NCBI GenBank assembly: GCA_020402945.1
Contig: JADBYQ010000102.1
Location: 1-37,659, forward strand
Direction: 5' to 3'
From: Cytophagales bacterium
GTDB lineage: Bacteria > Bacteroidota > Bacteroidia > Cytophagales > Cyclobacteriaceae
Length of the DNA: 37,659 nt
A program made the translations under genes and the position numbers. Positions within the stretch are counted from its first letter, which is position 1. Each line of letters starts with the position of its first letter. The notes below the pieces were generated by a model. The model worked only from the letters and a program-made list of their open reading frames with translations, was not told where the DNA came from and ran no database searches. Below, piece by piece: positions 15,480 through 22,634 of the stretch.

Positions 15480-17145
15480 AACCCACCAATCGGTTGTGGT
15501 AATAGTAGAGAAGAGATAAGTCTTTTGTAATAATGTTTCCTTTCTTGTTTTTTATCAGTGGGCGATTGAGGTGAAAGACACCTACATTATCAAGACCTCG
15601 TTGAATGGCACCGTCCGATTTCCCTTTCAGGTGAGTGGCGTAGTTAATCTTTCCATTTTCTTTCATTAGATAGATTTGCTTGCGCACTTTCTTGAAAACA
15701 GTTTTGAATTCCTGATAGTCTAGTTCCAACTCTTCTTCTGGCAACCTTAATAAACTGAATAAATCTAATTTTGGATGTTTCTTTTGCCACATTTGAAAAC
15801 CCACAAAGGCCACCAAGTGGCTTGCGAAAACACGGTTGATCTTGTGATATTCGGTTACAATTCGTTGACTCAACATCCGCGTGTACTCATCTTCCCGCTG
15901 GCGATCGATGGAAATATCCCCATTCGAAACAAAGTAGTCTCTGGTGTCGATAATCCGTCCTGTGTTATCGAGACTATTGCCTTTCTCGTCTACATAATTG
16001 CCCATCACATCCAAGCCGGGGCCGATAGAAACTGAAATGCTGGAAGGGTTAGAGAAAAATTTAAACAGAAATTTGATCAACCCAAAACTTCCGTACTTAT
16101 CCTGCTCAGGAAAATACCGATCCTGGCCTTTTACCTGCAAATAATCTTCGATCATTTCAGGAGCCTCTAGCACACAGTGGTAGTTAAGCGTAACGGGTAC
16201 AACAAATACTTTCTTGGGTTCGCCCTCAGCCATGTATAAACTGCGTTGAGCTTCAATGGCCGTACTTAGTAATCCCAATTTTAGCTGTTTCTCAATTTTT
16301 CCAGACCTTGATCTGGTTCCACCTGGAAAGAATAAGCTGTGCGCTCCTTTTTGTATGGCAAGGTTGGAATACATTTTTAACGTTTCCAGATAGGGTAAAT
16401 TCTTTTTTCTGCGATCTACTTTGTAAGCGCCCAAACTATTCATGAAGTATGCGATGATCTTAATGTTGAATAGATTTAGACCAGCACCGTAAATAAAGGC
16501 AGGGAGACCCATAGAGTGAATTACCCAACCAATCAAGATTGAATCGAGGTTGCTGAAATGAGTAGGCACCATCACCACCGTTCCCTGTCTGGCCAAGTTG
16601 CGGATCATTTTAACTTTTCCTACAATTTGAATTTTGTCTCTTAGCGTGTACCGGTTTCTAAAAAAGGCCCCGAATTTTTTGATTCGCGCGCCATTGAGCA
16701 AGCGCAAAAAGCCAAACTTGATAACGCTTCGCGCAAATCGATACGAGGTTTGTCTAAAATTCCCAGCAATTTCAGACGCATACCGATGGACAATTCTGGC
16801 AAGTATGGAATCTGTTAATTTTTCAGCTTCTTCCTGTGATTTATTTCCTAGTTCGACCAGTTCGCTTTTGATACCCGACCAGAATCGGGAGTCATCAGCA
16901 GGATCAGCACGCCATTTATTTCGTTTAATTCTGTTTTGTTCACGATAAACGGTGGCTTCCAAATCGTCCGTAAGTTGCTTTCGTTGCGGTTTAAGGGCTT
17001 TAATCCGTTCAATGGTGAGTTTTGTCACCTCTAGAATAAACTCCGCACGATTTTTACTCAACTGGTAAACAGGCCAATCGGGAATATCTTCAAGAATTGG
17101 CTTGTAGGGCTTATTTTTGTTCTTCTTTTCTTCTAAAATCTCCAT
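15457..17145 (-). CDS. PlsB-like glycerol-3-phosphate / lysophosphatidate acyltransferase
   Basis: 562 residues from ATG 17145 (the TTG at 17148 just before it is unlikely). The PlsC-type acyltransferase domain covers about 170-330: PTHFSNLDS gives the catalytic H-x4-D (His196, Asp201) and FFPGGTRSR (about 272-280) is the EGTRSR-like phosphate-binding motif with Gly in place of Glu. Long N-terminal (1-170) and C-terminal (330-562) extensions make it larger than PlsC (~250) and closer to the PlsB/GPAT architecture, though shorter than E. coli PlsB (~800). The overlap with gpsA suggests that glycerol-3-phosphate is the acceptor. Promoter elements of full consensus lie 23 bp upstream. Which acylation step it performs remains inferred. 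Confidence 0.82.
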   Translation of the reverse strand: MEILEEKKNKNKPYKPILEDIPDWPVYQLSKNRAEFILEVTKLTIERIKALKPQRKQLTDDLEATVYREQNRIKRNKWRADPADDSRFWSGIKSELVELGNKSQEEAEKLTDSILARIVHRYASEIAGNFRQTSYRFARSVIKFGFLRLLNGARIKKFGAFFRNRYTLRDKIQIVGKVKMIRNLARQGTVVMVPTHFSNLDSILIGWVIHSMGLPAFIYGAGLNLFNIKIIAYFMNSLGAYKVDRRKKNLPYLETLKMYSNLAIQKGAHSLFFPGGTRSRSGKIEKQLKLGLLSTAIEAQRSLYMAEGEPKKVFVVPVTLNYHCVLEAPEMIEDYLQVKGQDRYFPEQDKYGSFGLIKFLFKFFSNPSSISVSIGPGLDVMGNYVDEKGNSLDNTGRIIDTRDYFVSNGDISIDRQREDEYTRMLSQRIVTEYHKINRVFASHLVAFVGFQMWQKKHPKLDLFSLLRLPEEELELDYQEFKTVFKKVRKQIYLMKENGKINYATHLKGKSDGAIQRGLDNVGVFHLNRPLIKNKKGNIITKDLSLLYYYHNRLVGYDLEQFI

Positions 17146-17167
17146 CAACTAACTAGGCAAGGGAGGT

Positions 17168-17198
17168 CAAAGTTAATGCACCACCTGTCATTACCAAA
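17168..17198 (-). promoter_or_regulatory. Consensus promoter of the acyltransferase-gpsA operon
   Basis: On the minus strand: TTTG (17198-17195), exactly 19 nt, TAACTTTG (17175-17168). Both elements are perfect and the spacing equals that at 13407-13437. The predicted transcript begins near 17162, leaving a 5' leader of about 15-20 nt before ATG 17145. The promoter lies right after the stop of the small gene at 17203. Confidence 0.75.
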
Positions 17199-17202
17199 GA
17201 TT

Positions 17203-17442
17203 CTATAAAAAATGGGTTGCCTGTGTCAAACTTTTGGCCATATCACTGAAACGAATGATGCTTTGTTGAATAAATTCTTCATTTACTATGCTTTTGATCT
17301 CTTCTTCGGACGACAGATCGTATTCCTCAATTTTAAAAGTTTGCTCAAACGGCCCAGCCTCCAGTTTAATCAAGTAACGATTATTCCAGTGGAAAATAGT
17401 AATTTTTAACTCTGGATGCGGGATTTCGCCAATTACTTTCAT
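17203..17442 (-). CDS. Small conserved-type hypothetical protein
   Basis: 79 residues from ATG 17442 (a TTG at 17451 would add MQA). No signal peptide, membrane helix or cysteine. The N-terminal half alternates hydrophobic and polar residues (MKVIGEIPHPELKITIFHW, RYLIKLEAG), suggesting a small beta sheet; the rest is acidic and helical (SSEEEIKSIVNEEFIQQSI). I recognise the general look of short Bacteroidota proteins of unknown function but cannot name a family. It sits upstream of the acyltransferase on the same strand but is separated from it by a strong promoter, so it is probably a separate unit. Confidence 0.65.
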   Translation of the reverse strand: MKVIGEIPHPELKITIFHWNNRYLIKLEAGPFEQTFKIEEYDLSSEEEIKSIVNEEFIQQSIIRFSDMAKSLTQATHFL

Positions 17443-17571
17443 AGCCTGCAAGATAACCTTTCAGAGCTGCAGGAAAAAGTGTGTAATTGTTTTAATAAGT
17501 TGCTATTTGGTTCGTTTGTAGTTGAAAACGGTGTCGATCTGGCATCAATTTATTGATCTTATTTATTGTTG

Positions 17572-17579
17572 TATTTTTG
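17572..17579 (+). promoter_or_regulatory. Predicted -7 box for the type IX secreted protein
   Basis: TATTTTTG is a perfect TAnnTTTG match, 16 bp before ATG 17596. The -33 position is poor (TTTA at 19 nt, or TTG at 16 nt). Its position makes an alternative TTG start at 17566 unlikely, because that codon would lie upstream of the transcript. Confidence 0.45.
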
Positions 17580-17595
17580 TTTATCTGAAAATAAT

Positions 17596-20463
17596 ATGAA
17601 GCATTTGAAAACGGGTAGTTGGATTGTTTTCTTTTTTTTAGGCTTTGTGCATTTTTCCCAAGCGACTCATTTGCGTGCAGGAGAGATTACCGTTCAAAGG
17701 AATAGTTGTAATGGATTAACCTTTACGATTACAATTACGGCTTATACAAATTTAGGTTCGCCCGTTAAGTTTAGCGATGGCACGCTGAATTTTGGTGATG
17801 GCACCACGACTCAAACACCTACAATCGACAACATCATTCGCCCAGAGTTAGGTGCGGGTATAGGGTATGTCCAGTATATTGCTCCTCCACACACGTTTCC
17901 TGGGCCGGGCTATTACACTATTACTTATAAAGAGCGAAATAGAAATGCCGGCATTCTCAACATGGCTAATTCTGTGAATACTCAATTTTTTTTAGAGACT
18001 GTAATTATCATAGACCCGTTTATTGGTTGCGACAATAGTCCGCAGTTGCTGGTTCCCCCGATCGACAAGGGATGCACAGGAAAAGCGTGGTACCACAACC
18101 CCGGTGCGTTTGATCCCGATGGAGATTCTTTATCATATGAGTTTACAGTTCCTAAGCAGGACAAGAACGTTCCGGTCAACAACTATCGCGATCCGAATTT
18201 AAAAGAGTTTTATGATCGGATCGGCCTTAATTATTCAGCGTCCAACGAAAATCAAAATGGCCCGCCCACGTTTTCTATCAATCCCGTTACAGGTACCATT
18301 TTGTGGGATGCACCAGGTGCTCCGGGAGAGTACAATATCGCTTTCCGGATTATACAATGGCGAAAGATAGGCTCCGCGTGGCGGCAAATCGGATATGTAA
18401 CGCGCGACATGCAGATCGTGATAGAAGATTGTAAAAATCAACGCCCCGAACTGACCGTGCCACCAGATATTTGTGTGGAGGCCGGCACGTCCATCAATGA
18501 ATTTGTGTTTGGCAATGACCCTGATGCACTGGACAGCTTAAAAATTGAAGCGTTTTCAGAAGTATTCACCTTGAATTCATCGCGTGCTATGTACACTCCA
18601 TTTCCTGCGCGTTTTCAGGGAGGTGGTAGGCCGGCCACGTTGAATTTTAAATGGAATACTACATGTGCGCATGTGAAAGAACAACCGTACCAAGTGGTTT
18701 TCAAGATAAGCGACAAGAGCAAGACAGGCCCGTCATTGGTTCAGTTTAAAACTTGGCGAATACGGGTGGTGGGGCCAAAGCCAGTTTGGAAACCGGCAGC
18801 CTTGGATTTGGCTACACGTTCGGCCAAATTGGAGTGGCAAAATTATACATGTGCAGCCAATGCGGCCACTATGGAAGTGTGGCGAAGGGTAGATAGTTTT
18901 CTTGGAACGGTTGGGCCATGTGTGACGGGGATTCCGGATTCATTTGGTTATACCAAAATAGCAACAGTTCCAATAGGCACGACCAAATACACCAACACGG
19001 GTTTGGCCTCGGGTGCTAAATACTGTTATCGGCTGGTGGCAGTATTTCCTCTGCCCAAGGGCGGAGAGAGTATAGTTTCAGATGAAATTTGTTTGCCACC
19101 TTTTAAGGCAGATAGAGCCGTGATTACCCATGTAACGGTAGACCGGACGGATGACAAGAACGGGCAGATCACAGTTCGCTGGCGTTCGCCATTTGATATT
19201 GACAAGATTAGTTTTCCGCCACCCTATTCTTACAAAGTATTTAGAGCAGAAGGCTTCAGAGGCAAAATCAAATTGGTGGAGGCTTTTCCGGGCACACGAC
19301 CAGATTCGGTGTGGGTGGATACAGGCATCAATACCCGCGACATTATTTACAACTACCGCATTTTAGGATTTGATAAAAATGGGATCAAGATAGATTCTTC
19401 GGCTGTAGCTTCTTCGGTGCGTTTGGAGATCAAACCTAAATTCAAAGAACTGGAACTGCGCTGGGCAGCCAACGTTCCCTGGTCAAATAATACTTTCGAT
19501 TTTCCTACCCATACCATCTATCGTGGGGCACAGGGTCAGAGCGAATCGCAATTGGTGAAGATTGCCGATGTGAACGTAAACCAGAATGGGTTTGTATTCA
19601 AAGATCCGGATTTGAACGAATCACAAGTATATTGTTACCGAGTAGAGGCAAGAGGAAGTTACGGCAACCCAAAGATTCAAAAGCCACAGATAAATTTTTC
19701 ACAAATCAGTTGCGCACAGCCCAGTGATGACGAGCCTCCGTGCAGTGTGTCGCTGCTACCACCTAAACCGGAAAATGTTGATTGCCAGAAATATTTTGCA
19801 GAGACAGGTTGTAATATCTCGGAGGTGTTCAGCAACACATTAAATTGGAGAAGACCTGCAGATCCCGGTTGCCGGATAGACATAAATAGCTATGCAATCT
19901 ATTATGCTGCCCGTGTGGGTGATGAATTCAAGAAATTGCCTGTGGTGGTAAGCGACACGTTTTTTGTACACACCAATTTACCTTCTTTCGCGGGCTGCTA
20001 CAAAATTGCAGCTGTGGACAGAGCGGGCAACGAAAGTGAGCTCAGCGAGTCACTTTGTTTTGACAACTGCCCCTATTATGAATTGCCCAATGTGTTTACA
20101 CCTAATGGCGATAAGTGCAATGATGTTTTCAGTGCCTACAGTACACGGAATATTGGAGAGGGGGGAGTTTCGGAATGTCAGAAAACGAAATTGAGTGAAA
20201 CCCAGATAGGGGAGTTGCAGAAGCGGTGTGCCCGGTTTGTACGGAAAGTAAACTTCACCGTATTAAACCGATGGGGAGGAGTGGTGTATAGTTTTGAATC
20301 GGGTGGAGAGCGGACTATTTACATTGATTGGGATGGTAAGGACAATGGAGGTAAGGAGTTACCCACCGGTACGTACTACTATGAAGCGCAAGTGACATTT
20401 GATGTGGTCGATCCTGCTAAGGCCTCCCAAGTATTCAAAGGATGGGTGCAGTTAGTGCGGTAA
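17596..20463 (+). CDS. Secreted multidomain protein with type IX (type B, CHU_C) sorting domain
   Basis: 955 residues. The signal peptide is MKHLKTGSWIVFFFLGFVHFSQA, cut before THLRAGEI. The mature protein begins with a beta-rich domain starting 'THLRAGEITV', often seen at the front of such Bacteroidota surface proteins. PKD/cadherin-like and fibronectin III-like segments follow (for example the 'Y.YRV.A...' strands near 480-500, 600-620 and 670-690). The end, LPNVFTPNGDKCNDVF ... FTVLNRWGGVVYSF ... DWDGKDNGGKELPTGTYYYEA ... GWVQLVR, is the gliding-motility-associated C-terminal domain that targets proteins through the type IX machinery. A ~35-residue Cys-containing stretch separates its first two blocks. 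Adhesion or surface structure is the likely role; no enzymatic motif is visible. Its last 22 bp overlap the next gene. Confidence 0.88.
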   Translation: MKHLKTGSWIVFFFLGFVHFSQATHLRAGEITVQRNSCNGLTFTITITAYTNLGSPVKFSDGTLNFGDGTTTQTPTIDNIIRPELGAGIGYVQYIAPPHTFPGPGYYTITYKERNRNAGILNMANSVNTQFFLETVIIIDPFIGCDNSPQLLVPPIDKGCTGKAWYHNPGAFDPDGDSLSYEFTVPKQDKNVPVNNYRDPNLKEFYDRIGLNYSASNENQNGPPTFSINPVTGTILWDAPGAPGEYNIAFRIIQWRKIGSAWRQIGYVTRDMQIVIEDCKNQRPELTVPPDICVEAGTSINEFVFGNDPDALDSLKIEAFSEVFTLNSSRAMYTPFPARFQGGGRPATLNFKWNTTCAHVKEQPYQVVFKISDKSKTGPSLVQFKTWRIRVVGPKPVWKPAALDLATRSAKLEWQNYTCAANAATMEVWRRVDSFLGTVGPCVTGIPDSFGYTKIATVPIGTTKYTNTGLASGAKYCYRLVAVFPLPKGGESIVSDEICLPPFKADRAVITHVTVDRTDDKNGQITVRWRSPFDIDKISFPPPYSYKVFRAEGFRGKIKLVEAFPGTRPDSVWVDTGINTRDIIYNYRILGFDKNGIKIDSSAVASSVRLEIKPKFKELELRWAANVPWSNNTFDFPTHTIYRGAQGQSESQLVKIADVNVNQNGFVFKDPDLNESQVYCYRVEARGSYGNPKIQKPQINFSQISCAQPSDDEPPCSVSLLPPKPENVDCQKYFAETGCNISEVFSNTLNWRRPADPGCRIDINSYAIYYAARVGDEFKKLPVVVSDTFFVHTNLPSFAGCYKIAAVDRAGNESELSESLCFDNCPYYELPNVFTPNGDKCNDVFSAYSTRNIGEGGVSECQKTKLSETQIGELQKRCARFVRKVNFTVLNRWGGVVYSFESGGERTIYIDWDGKDNGGKELPTGTYYYEAQVTFDVVDPAKASQVFKGWVQLVR

Positions 20464-20858
20464 AACCGATTATTCTCTTTGACGGGGTTTGCAACTTCTG
20501 CAATGGAGCAGTTTTATTTGTTATTCGGCACGATAAGAGTGCCAGATTCACATTTGTTTCCTTACAATCTACTTTTGGTCAAGAAAAATTGAAACAATTT
20601 GGTTTATCTTCTGATCAACTGAATACCATCGTGCTGCTAAGTAAAGGACGGATTTTCACGAAGAGTTCGGCTGCTTTGGAAATATCAAAAAACTTGGACG
20701 GACTTTGGCCCGCCTTTTATTTTTTTAAAATCGTCCCCCGTTTTATTAGAAATTTCTTTTACGACTTCATTGCCCAAAACCGGTATCGGTGGTTTGGAAA
20801 GCAAGATGCTTGTATGATTCCTACGCCTGAGTTGAAGGCTAGGTTCATTGAGATTTGA
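20442..20858 (+). CDS. DCC-family thiol-disulfide oxidoreductase-like protein (DUF393)
   Basis: 138 residues starting at ATG 20442, which lies inside the 3' end of the secreted-protein gene (22-bp overlap). The family motif is at the N-terminus: ILFDGVCNFCNGAV, the D-G-x-C-x-x-C that gives DCC its name, in a thioredoxin-like fold. Further landmarks are KSARFTFVSLQS and the C-terminal FFKIVPRFIRNFFYDFIAQNRYRWFGK block. A soluble redox role is assumed for the family, but substrates are unknown. The overlap suggests coupled translation with the type IX protein, which has many cysteines; any functional link is inference. Confidence 0.87.
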   Translation: MGAVSAVKPIILFDGVCNFCNGAVLFVIRHDKSARFTFVSLQSTFGQEKLKQFGLSSDQLNTIVLLSKGRIFTKSSAALEISKNLDGLWPAFYFFKIVPRFIRNFFYDFIAQNRYRWFGKQDACMIPTPELKARFIEI

Positions 20859-20916
20859 GATTTGCGAATTTTGATTTTAGATTTGACGATCTAATCGTAA
20901 GGAGATCGATGGATAA

Positions 20917-20941
20917 AATCGTAAATCGACAATCGTAAATC
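20917..20941. repeat. Short direct repeat in the DCC-fabD spacer
   Basis: AATCGTAAATC occurs at 20917-20927 and 20931-20941. The whole 97-bp spacer (20859-20955) is made of related words (GATTTGAGATTTGCG, GATCTAATCGTAAGGAGATC). It belongs with the other low-complexity spacers in this window. fabD follows at once, with AAAGG directly before its ATG. Confidence 0.55.
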
Positions 20942-20955
20942 ATAAATTAGAAAGG

Positions 20956-21828
20956 ATGAAAGCATTTATTTTTCCGGGTCAGGGAGCGCAGTTTAGTGGA
21001 ATGGGTAAAGACATCTATGACGCAAATCCAAAAGCGAAAGCTCTTTTTGATAACGCAGACCGGATCTTAGGATTCGATATTTCGCGGATCATGTTTAGCG
21101 GTTCTGCTGACGAGTTAAAGCAAACGAACGTAACCCAACCTGCCATTTTTATACACTCAGTTGCTATTGCCCTTTCGCAGGAAGCTCAATCTCCCGATAT
21201 GGTGGCGGGTCACTCGTTGGGCGAATTCTCTTCACTGGTTGCCAATAAAACACTCGCGTTCGAAGACGCGCTTAAACTCGTATCCAAACGTGCGCAAGCA
21301 ATGCAAAAAGCATGTGAATTGAATCCATCAACAATGGCAGCCATTTTGGGGCTTGATGATAAAATCGTGGAGGATATTTGTGCGTCTATTGATGAAGTGG
21401 TTGTTGCTGCCAATTACAATTGCCCAGGGCAATTAGTCATCTCTGGTTCTATGAAGGGAATTGAAGTTGCCTGCGAAAAACTGAAAGCTGCCGGGGCAAA
21501 ACGCGCCTTGCCTTTGCAAGTAGGCGGAGCCTTTCACTCGCCACTCATGGAGCCGGCAAGAGAAGAATTGGCGGCTGCTATTGATGCAACCCATTTTGAT
21601 TCCCCCATTTGCCCGGTTTATCAAAACGTGAATGGCTTGCCATCTACCAACGTTTCGGAAATCAAAAAAAATCTGATCAGTCAGTTGACAGCACCCGTTC
21701 GTTGGACACAATCCGTTCAGAATATGACAAAAGATGGCGCCACCATTTTTATTGAAAGTGGACCGGGCAAGGTGCTGCAAGGGTTGGTAAAGAAAATTTC
21801 ACCTCAGGCAGAGGTTGCTAGTTTATAA
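20956..21828 (+). CDS. fabD: Malonyl-CoA:ACP transacylase
   Basis: Transfers malonyl from CoA to ACP, feeding fatty-acid elongation. It has 290 residues, slightly below the E. coli length. Motifs: FPGQGAQFSGMGKD at the N-terminus, AGHSLGEFSSLVA with the nucleophilic Ser, GGAFHSPLM with the catalytic His, and the C-terminal FIESGPGKVLQGLVKKI. It is away from the fabH-acc cluster and stands between the DCC gene and the convergent folK. Its stop codon lies within one copy of the 10-bp direct repeat that flanks the small mobile element downstream. Confidence 0.96.
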   Translation: MKAFIFPGQGAQFSGMGKDIYDANPKAKALFDNADRILGFDISRIMFSGSADELKQTNVTQPAIFIHSVAIALSQEAQSPDMVAGHSLGEFSSLVANKTLAFEDALKLVSKRAQAMQKACELNPSTMAAILGLDDKIVEDICASIDEVVVAANYNCPGQLVISGSMKGIEVACEKLKAAGAKRALPLQVGGAFHSPLMEPAREELAAAIDATHFDSPICPVYQNVNGLPSTNVSEIKKNLISQLTAPVRWTQSVQNMTKDGATIFIESGPGKVLQGLVKKISPQAEVASL

Positions 21829-21830
21829 GT

Positions 21831-21916
21831 GTTGTTACGCACGAAGTAGGCGTCAGACCGCTTCGAGCGGTCAGACGCCTTTGAATTGAGACGGCTTTAA
21901 AATTTACGTAACATCA
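21831..21916. mobile_element. 86-bp MITE-like element between fabD and folK
   Basis: The segment begins GTTGTTACGCACGAAG and ends ACGTAACATCA, with terminal TGTTACG/CGTAACA inverted repeats (21833-21839 / 21907-21913). It is flanked by the 10-bp direct repeat GTTTATAAGT (21821-21830 and 21917-21926), as left by a transposition event. Fourteen bases at its left end are identical to the end of the insertion sequence at 162-175 (reverse complement), and its right end shares CGTAACATCAGTT with 169-181. It has no coding capacity. Inside is a large hairpin: GGCGTC-A-GACCGCT / AGCGGTC-A-GACGCC (21849-21879) with a TCG loop, which may also serve as terminator for the convergent fabD and folK. The folK stop codon TGA (21914-21916, minus) is formed by its last bases. 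Confidence 0.6.
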
Positions 21917-22411
21917 GTTTATAAGTTGCACCACGGAAAGTTGATCTTGACAATCTGCCAGCAGTTGTGCATTTGTTTTTCCAAGTACAGGATGAACAAA
22001 GTCGGGAGCAATTTCGGTTAATGCTACGAGCGTAAATCTTCGGTGCTGGATTTCAGGATGAGGAATTGTCAGTTCGTCTGTTTTGAGAATGAGATCTCCC
22101 GCAAACAAGATATCAATGTCGATGGTGCGTTCACCCCATTTCTCGAGTCGTTCGCGCCCCATTTTCTTTTCAATCGCATGGATTTCCAGCAGGAGAGAAG
22201 TTGGATTAAGTTTAGAATTTAACCGTATTGCCTGATTCAGAAATGGTGACTGGTCGGTTTTACCCCAGGCAGCCGTCTCGTAAATGGATGATAATTTTTC
22301 TATTGTGCCAATCGATTGTTCGATGTATGTAACTGCGGTTTGCAATTGTCGTTTCCGGTCGCCTTGATTGCTACCGAGTAAGAGAAAAAAAGATAAGTTG
22401 CTATCGAACAC
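21914..22411 (-). CDS. folK: 2-amino-4-hydroxy-6-hydroxymethyldihydropteridine pyrophosphokinase
   Basis: Transfers pyrophosphate from ATP to 6-hydroxymethyl-7,8-dihydropterin in folate synthesis. Family signatures: FLLLGSNQGDR near the N-terminus, ETAAWGKTDQSPFLNQAI, and GERTIDIDILFAGD with the Mg-binding DxD, followed by IPHPEIQHRRFTLVAL. No ATG is available; I chose the GTG at 22411, ten residues before LGSN. A TTG at 22450 would add 13 residues. The C-terminal residues after FVHPVLGK are ordinary for the family. Its stop codon belongs to the neighbouring MITE-like element, so the last codons may have been altered by that insertion. Confidence 0.93.
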   Translation of the reverse strand: MFDSNLSFFLLLGSNQGDRKRQLQTAVTYIEQSIGTIEKLSSIYETAAWGKTDQSPFLNQAIRLNSKLNPTSLLLEIHAIEKKMGRERLEKWGERTIDIDILFAGDLILKTDELTIPHPEIQHRRFTLVALTEIAPDFVHPVLGKTNAQLLADCQDQLSVVQLIN

Positions 22412-22454
22412 TTCAATCGTAATTTCAGTGAAAAACCTTCCAACGTGCAAAGCT

Positions 22455-22533
22455 CGGCCAGGGATAGCGGTGGAAAGCCCGCACCACGATTTTTATCGGG
22501 GGAGGACTTGCAACGGATAGCCCGCCCGGGCCG
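22455..22533. other. G+C-rich structured element, possible non-coding RNA
   Basis: In the 184-223 bp gap between the divergent folK and sppA genes. CGGCC (22455-22459) pairs with GGCCG (22529-22533), closing the element. In the middle, CGAT-TTTT-ATCG (22487-22498) forms a small hairpin, extended by CC/GG. Between these helices lie purine-rich internal strands containing GGATAGC (22462-22468), GGAAAGCCCGC (22472-22482) and GGATAGCCCGC (22515-22525); the latter two are an 11-nt repeat with one difference. It has no open reading frame and its base composition differs from the A+T-rich spacers around it. I cannot match it to a named RNA family with certainty. Confidence 0.45.
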
Positions 22534-22606
22534 CCAATAGTAATCTGATCTGCAATCACAGGCAGTAAAGATAACCCCATACCTTTAAATACCGTTTACG
22601 TTTGAG

Positions 22607-22614
22607 TATTTTTG
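22607..22614 (+). promoter_or_regulatory. Predicted -7 box for sppA
   Basis: TATTTTTG is a perfect TAnnTTTG match, 20 bp before ATG 22635. At 19-nt spacing upstream only a degenerate TTTA-like -33 is present. Confidence 0.5.
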
Positions 22615-22634
22615 CCACTTATCCATTTTAAAAC

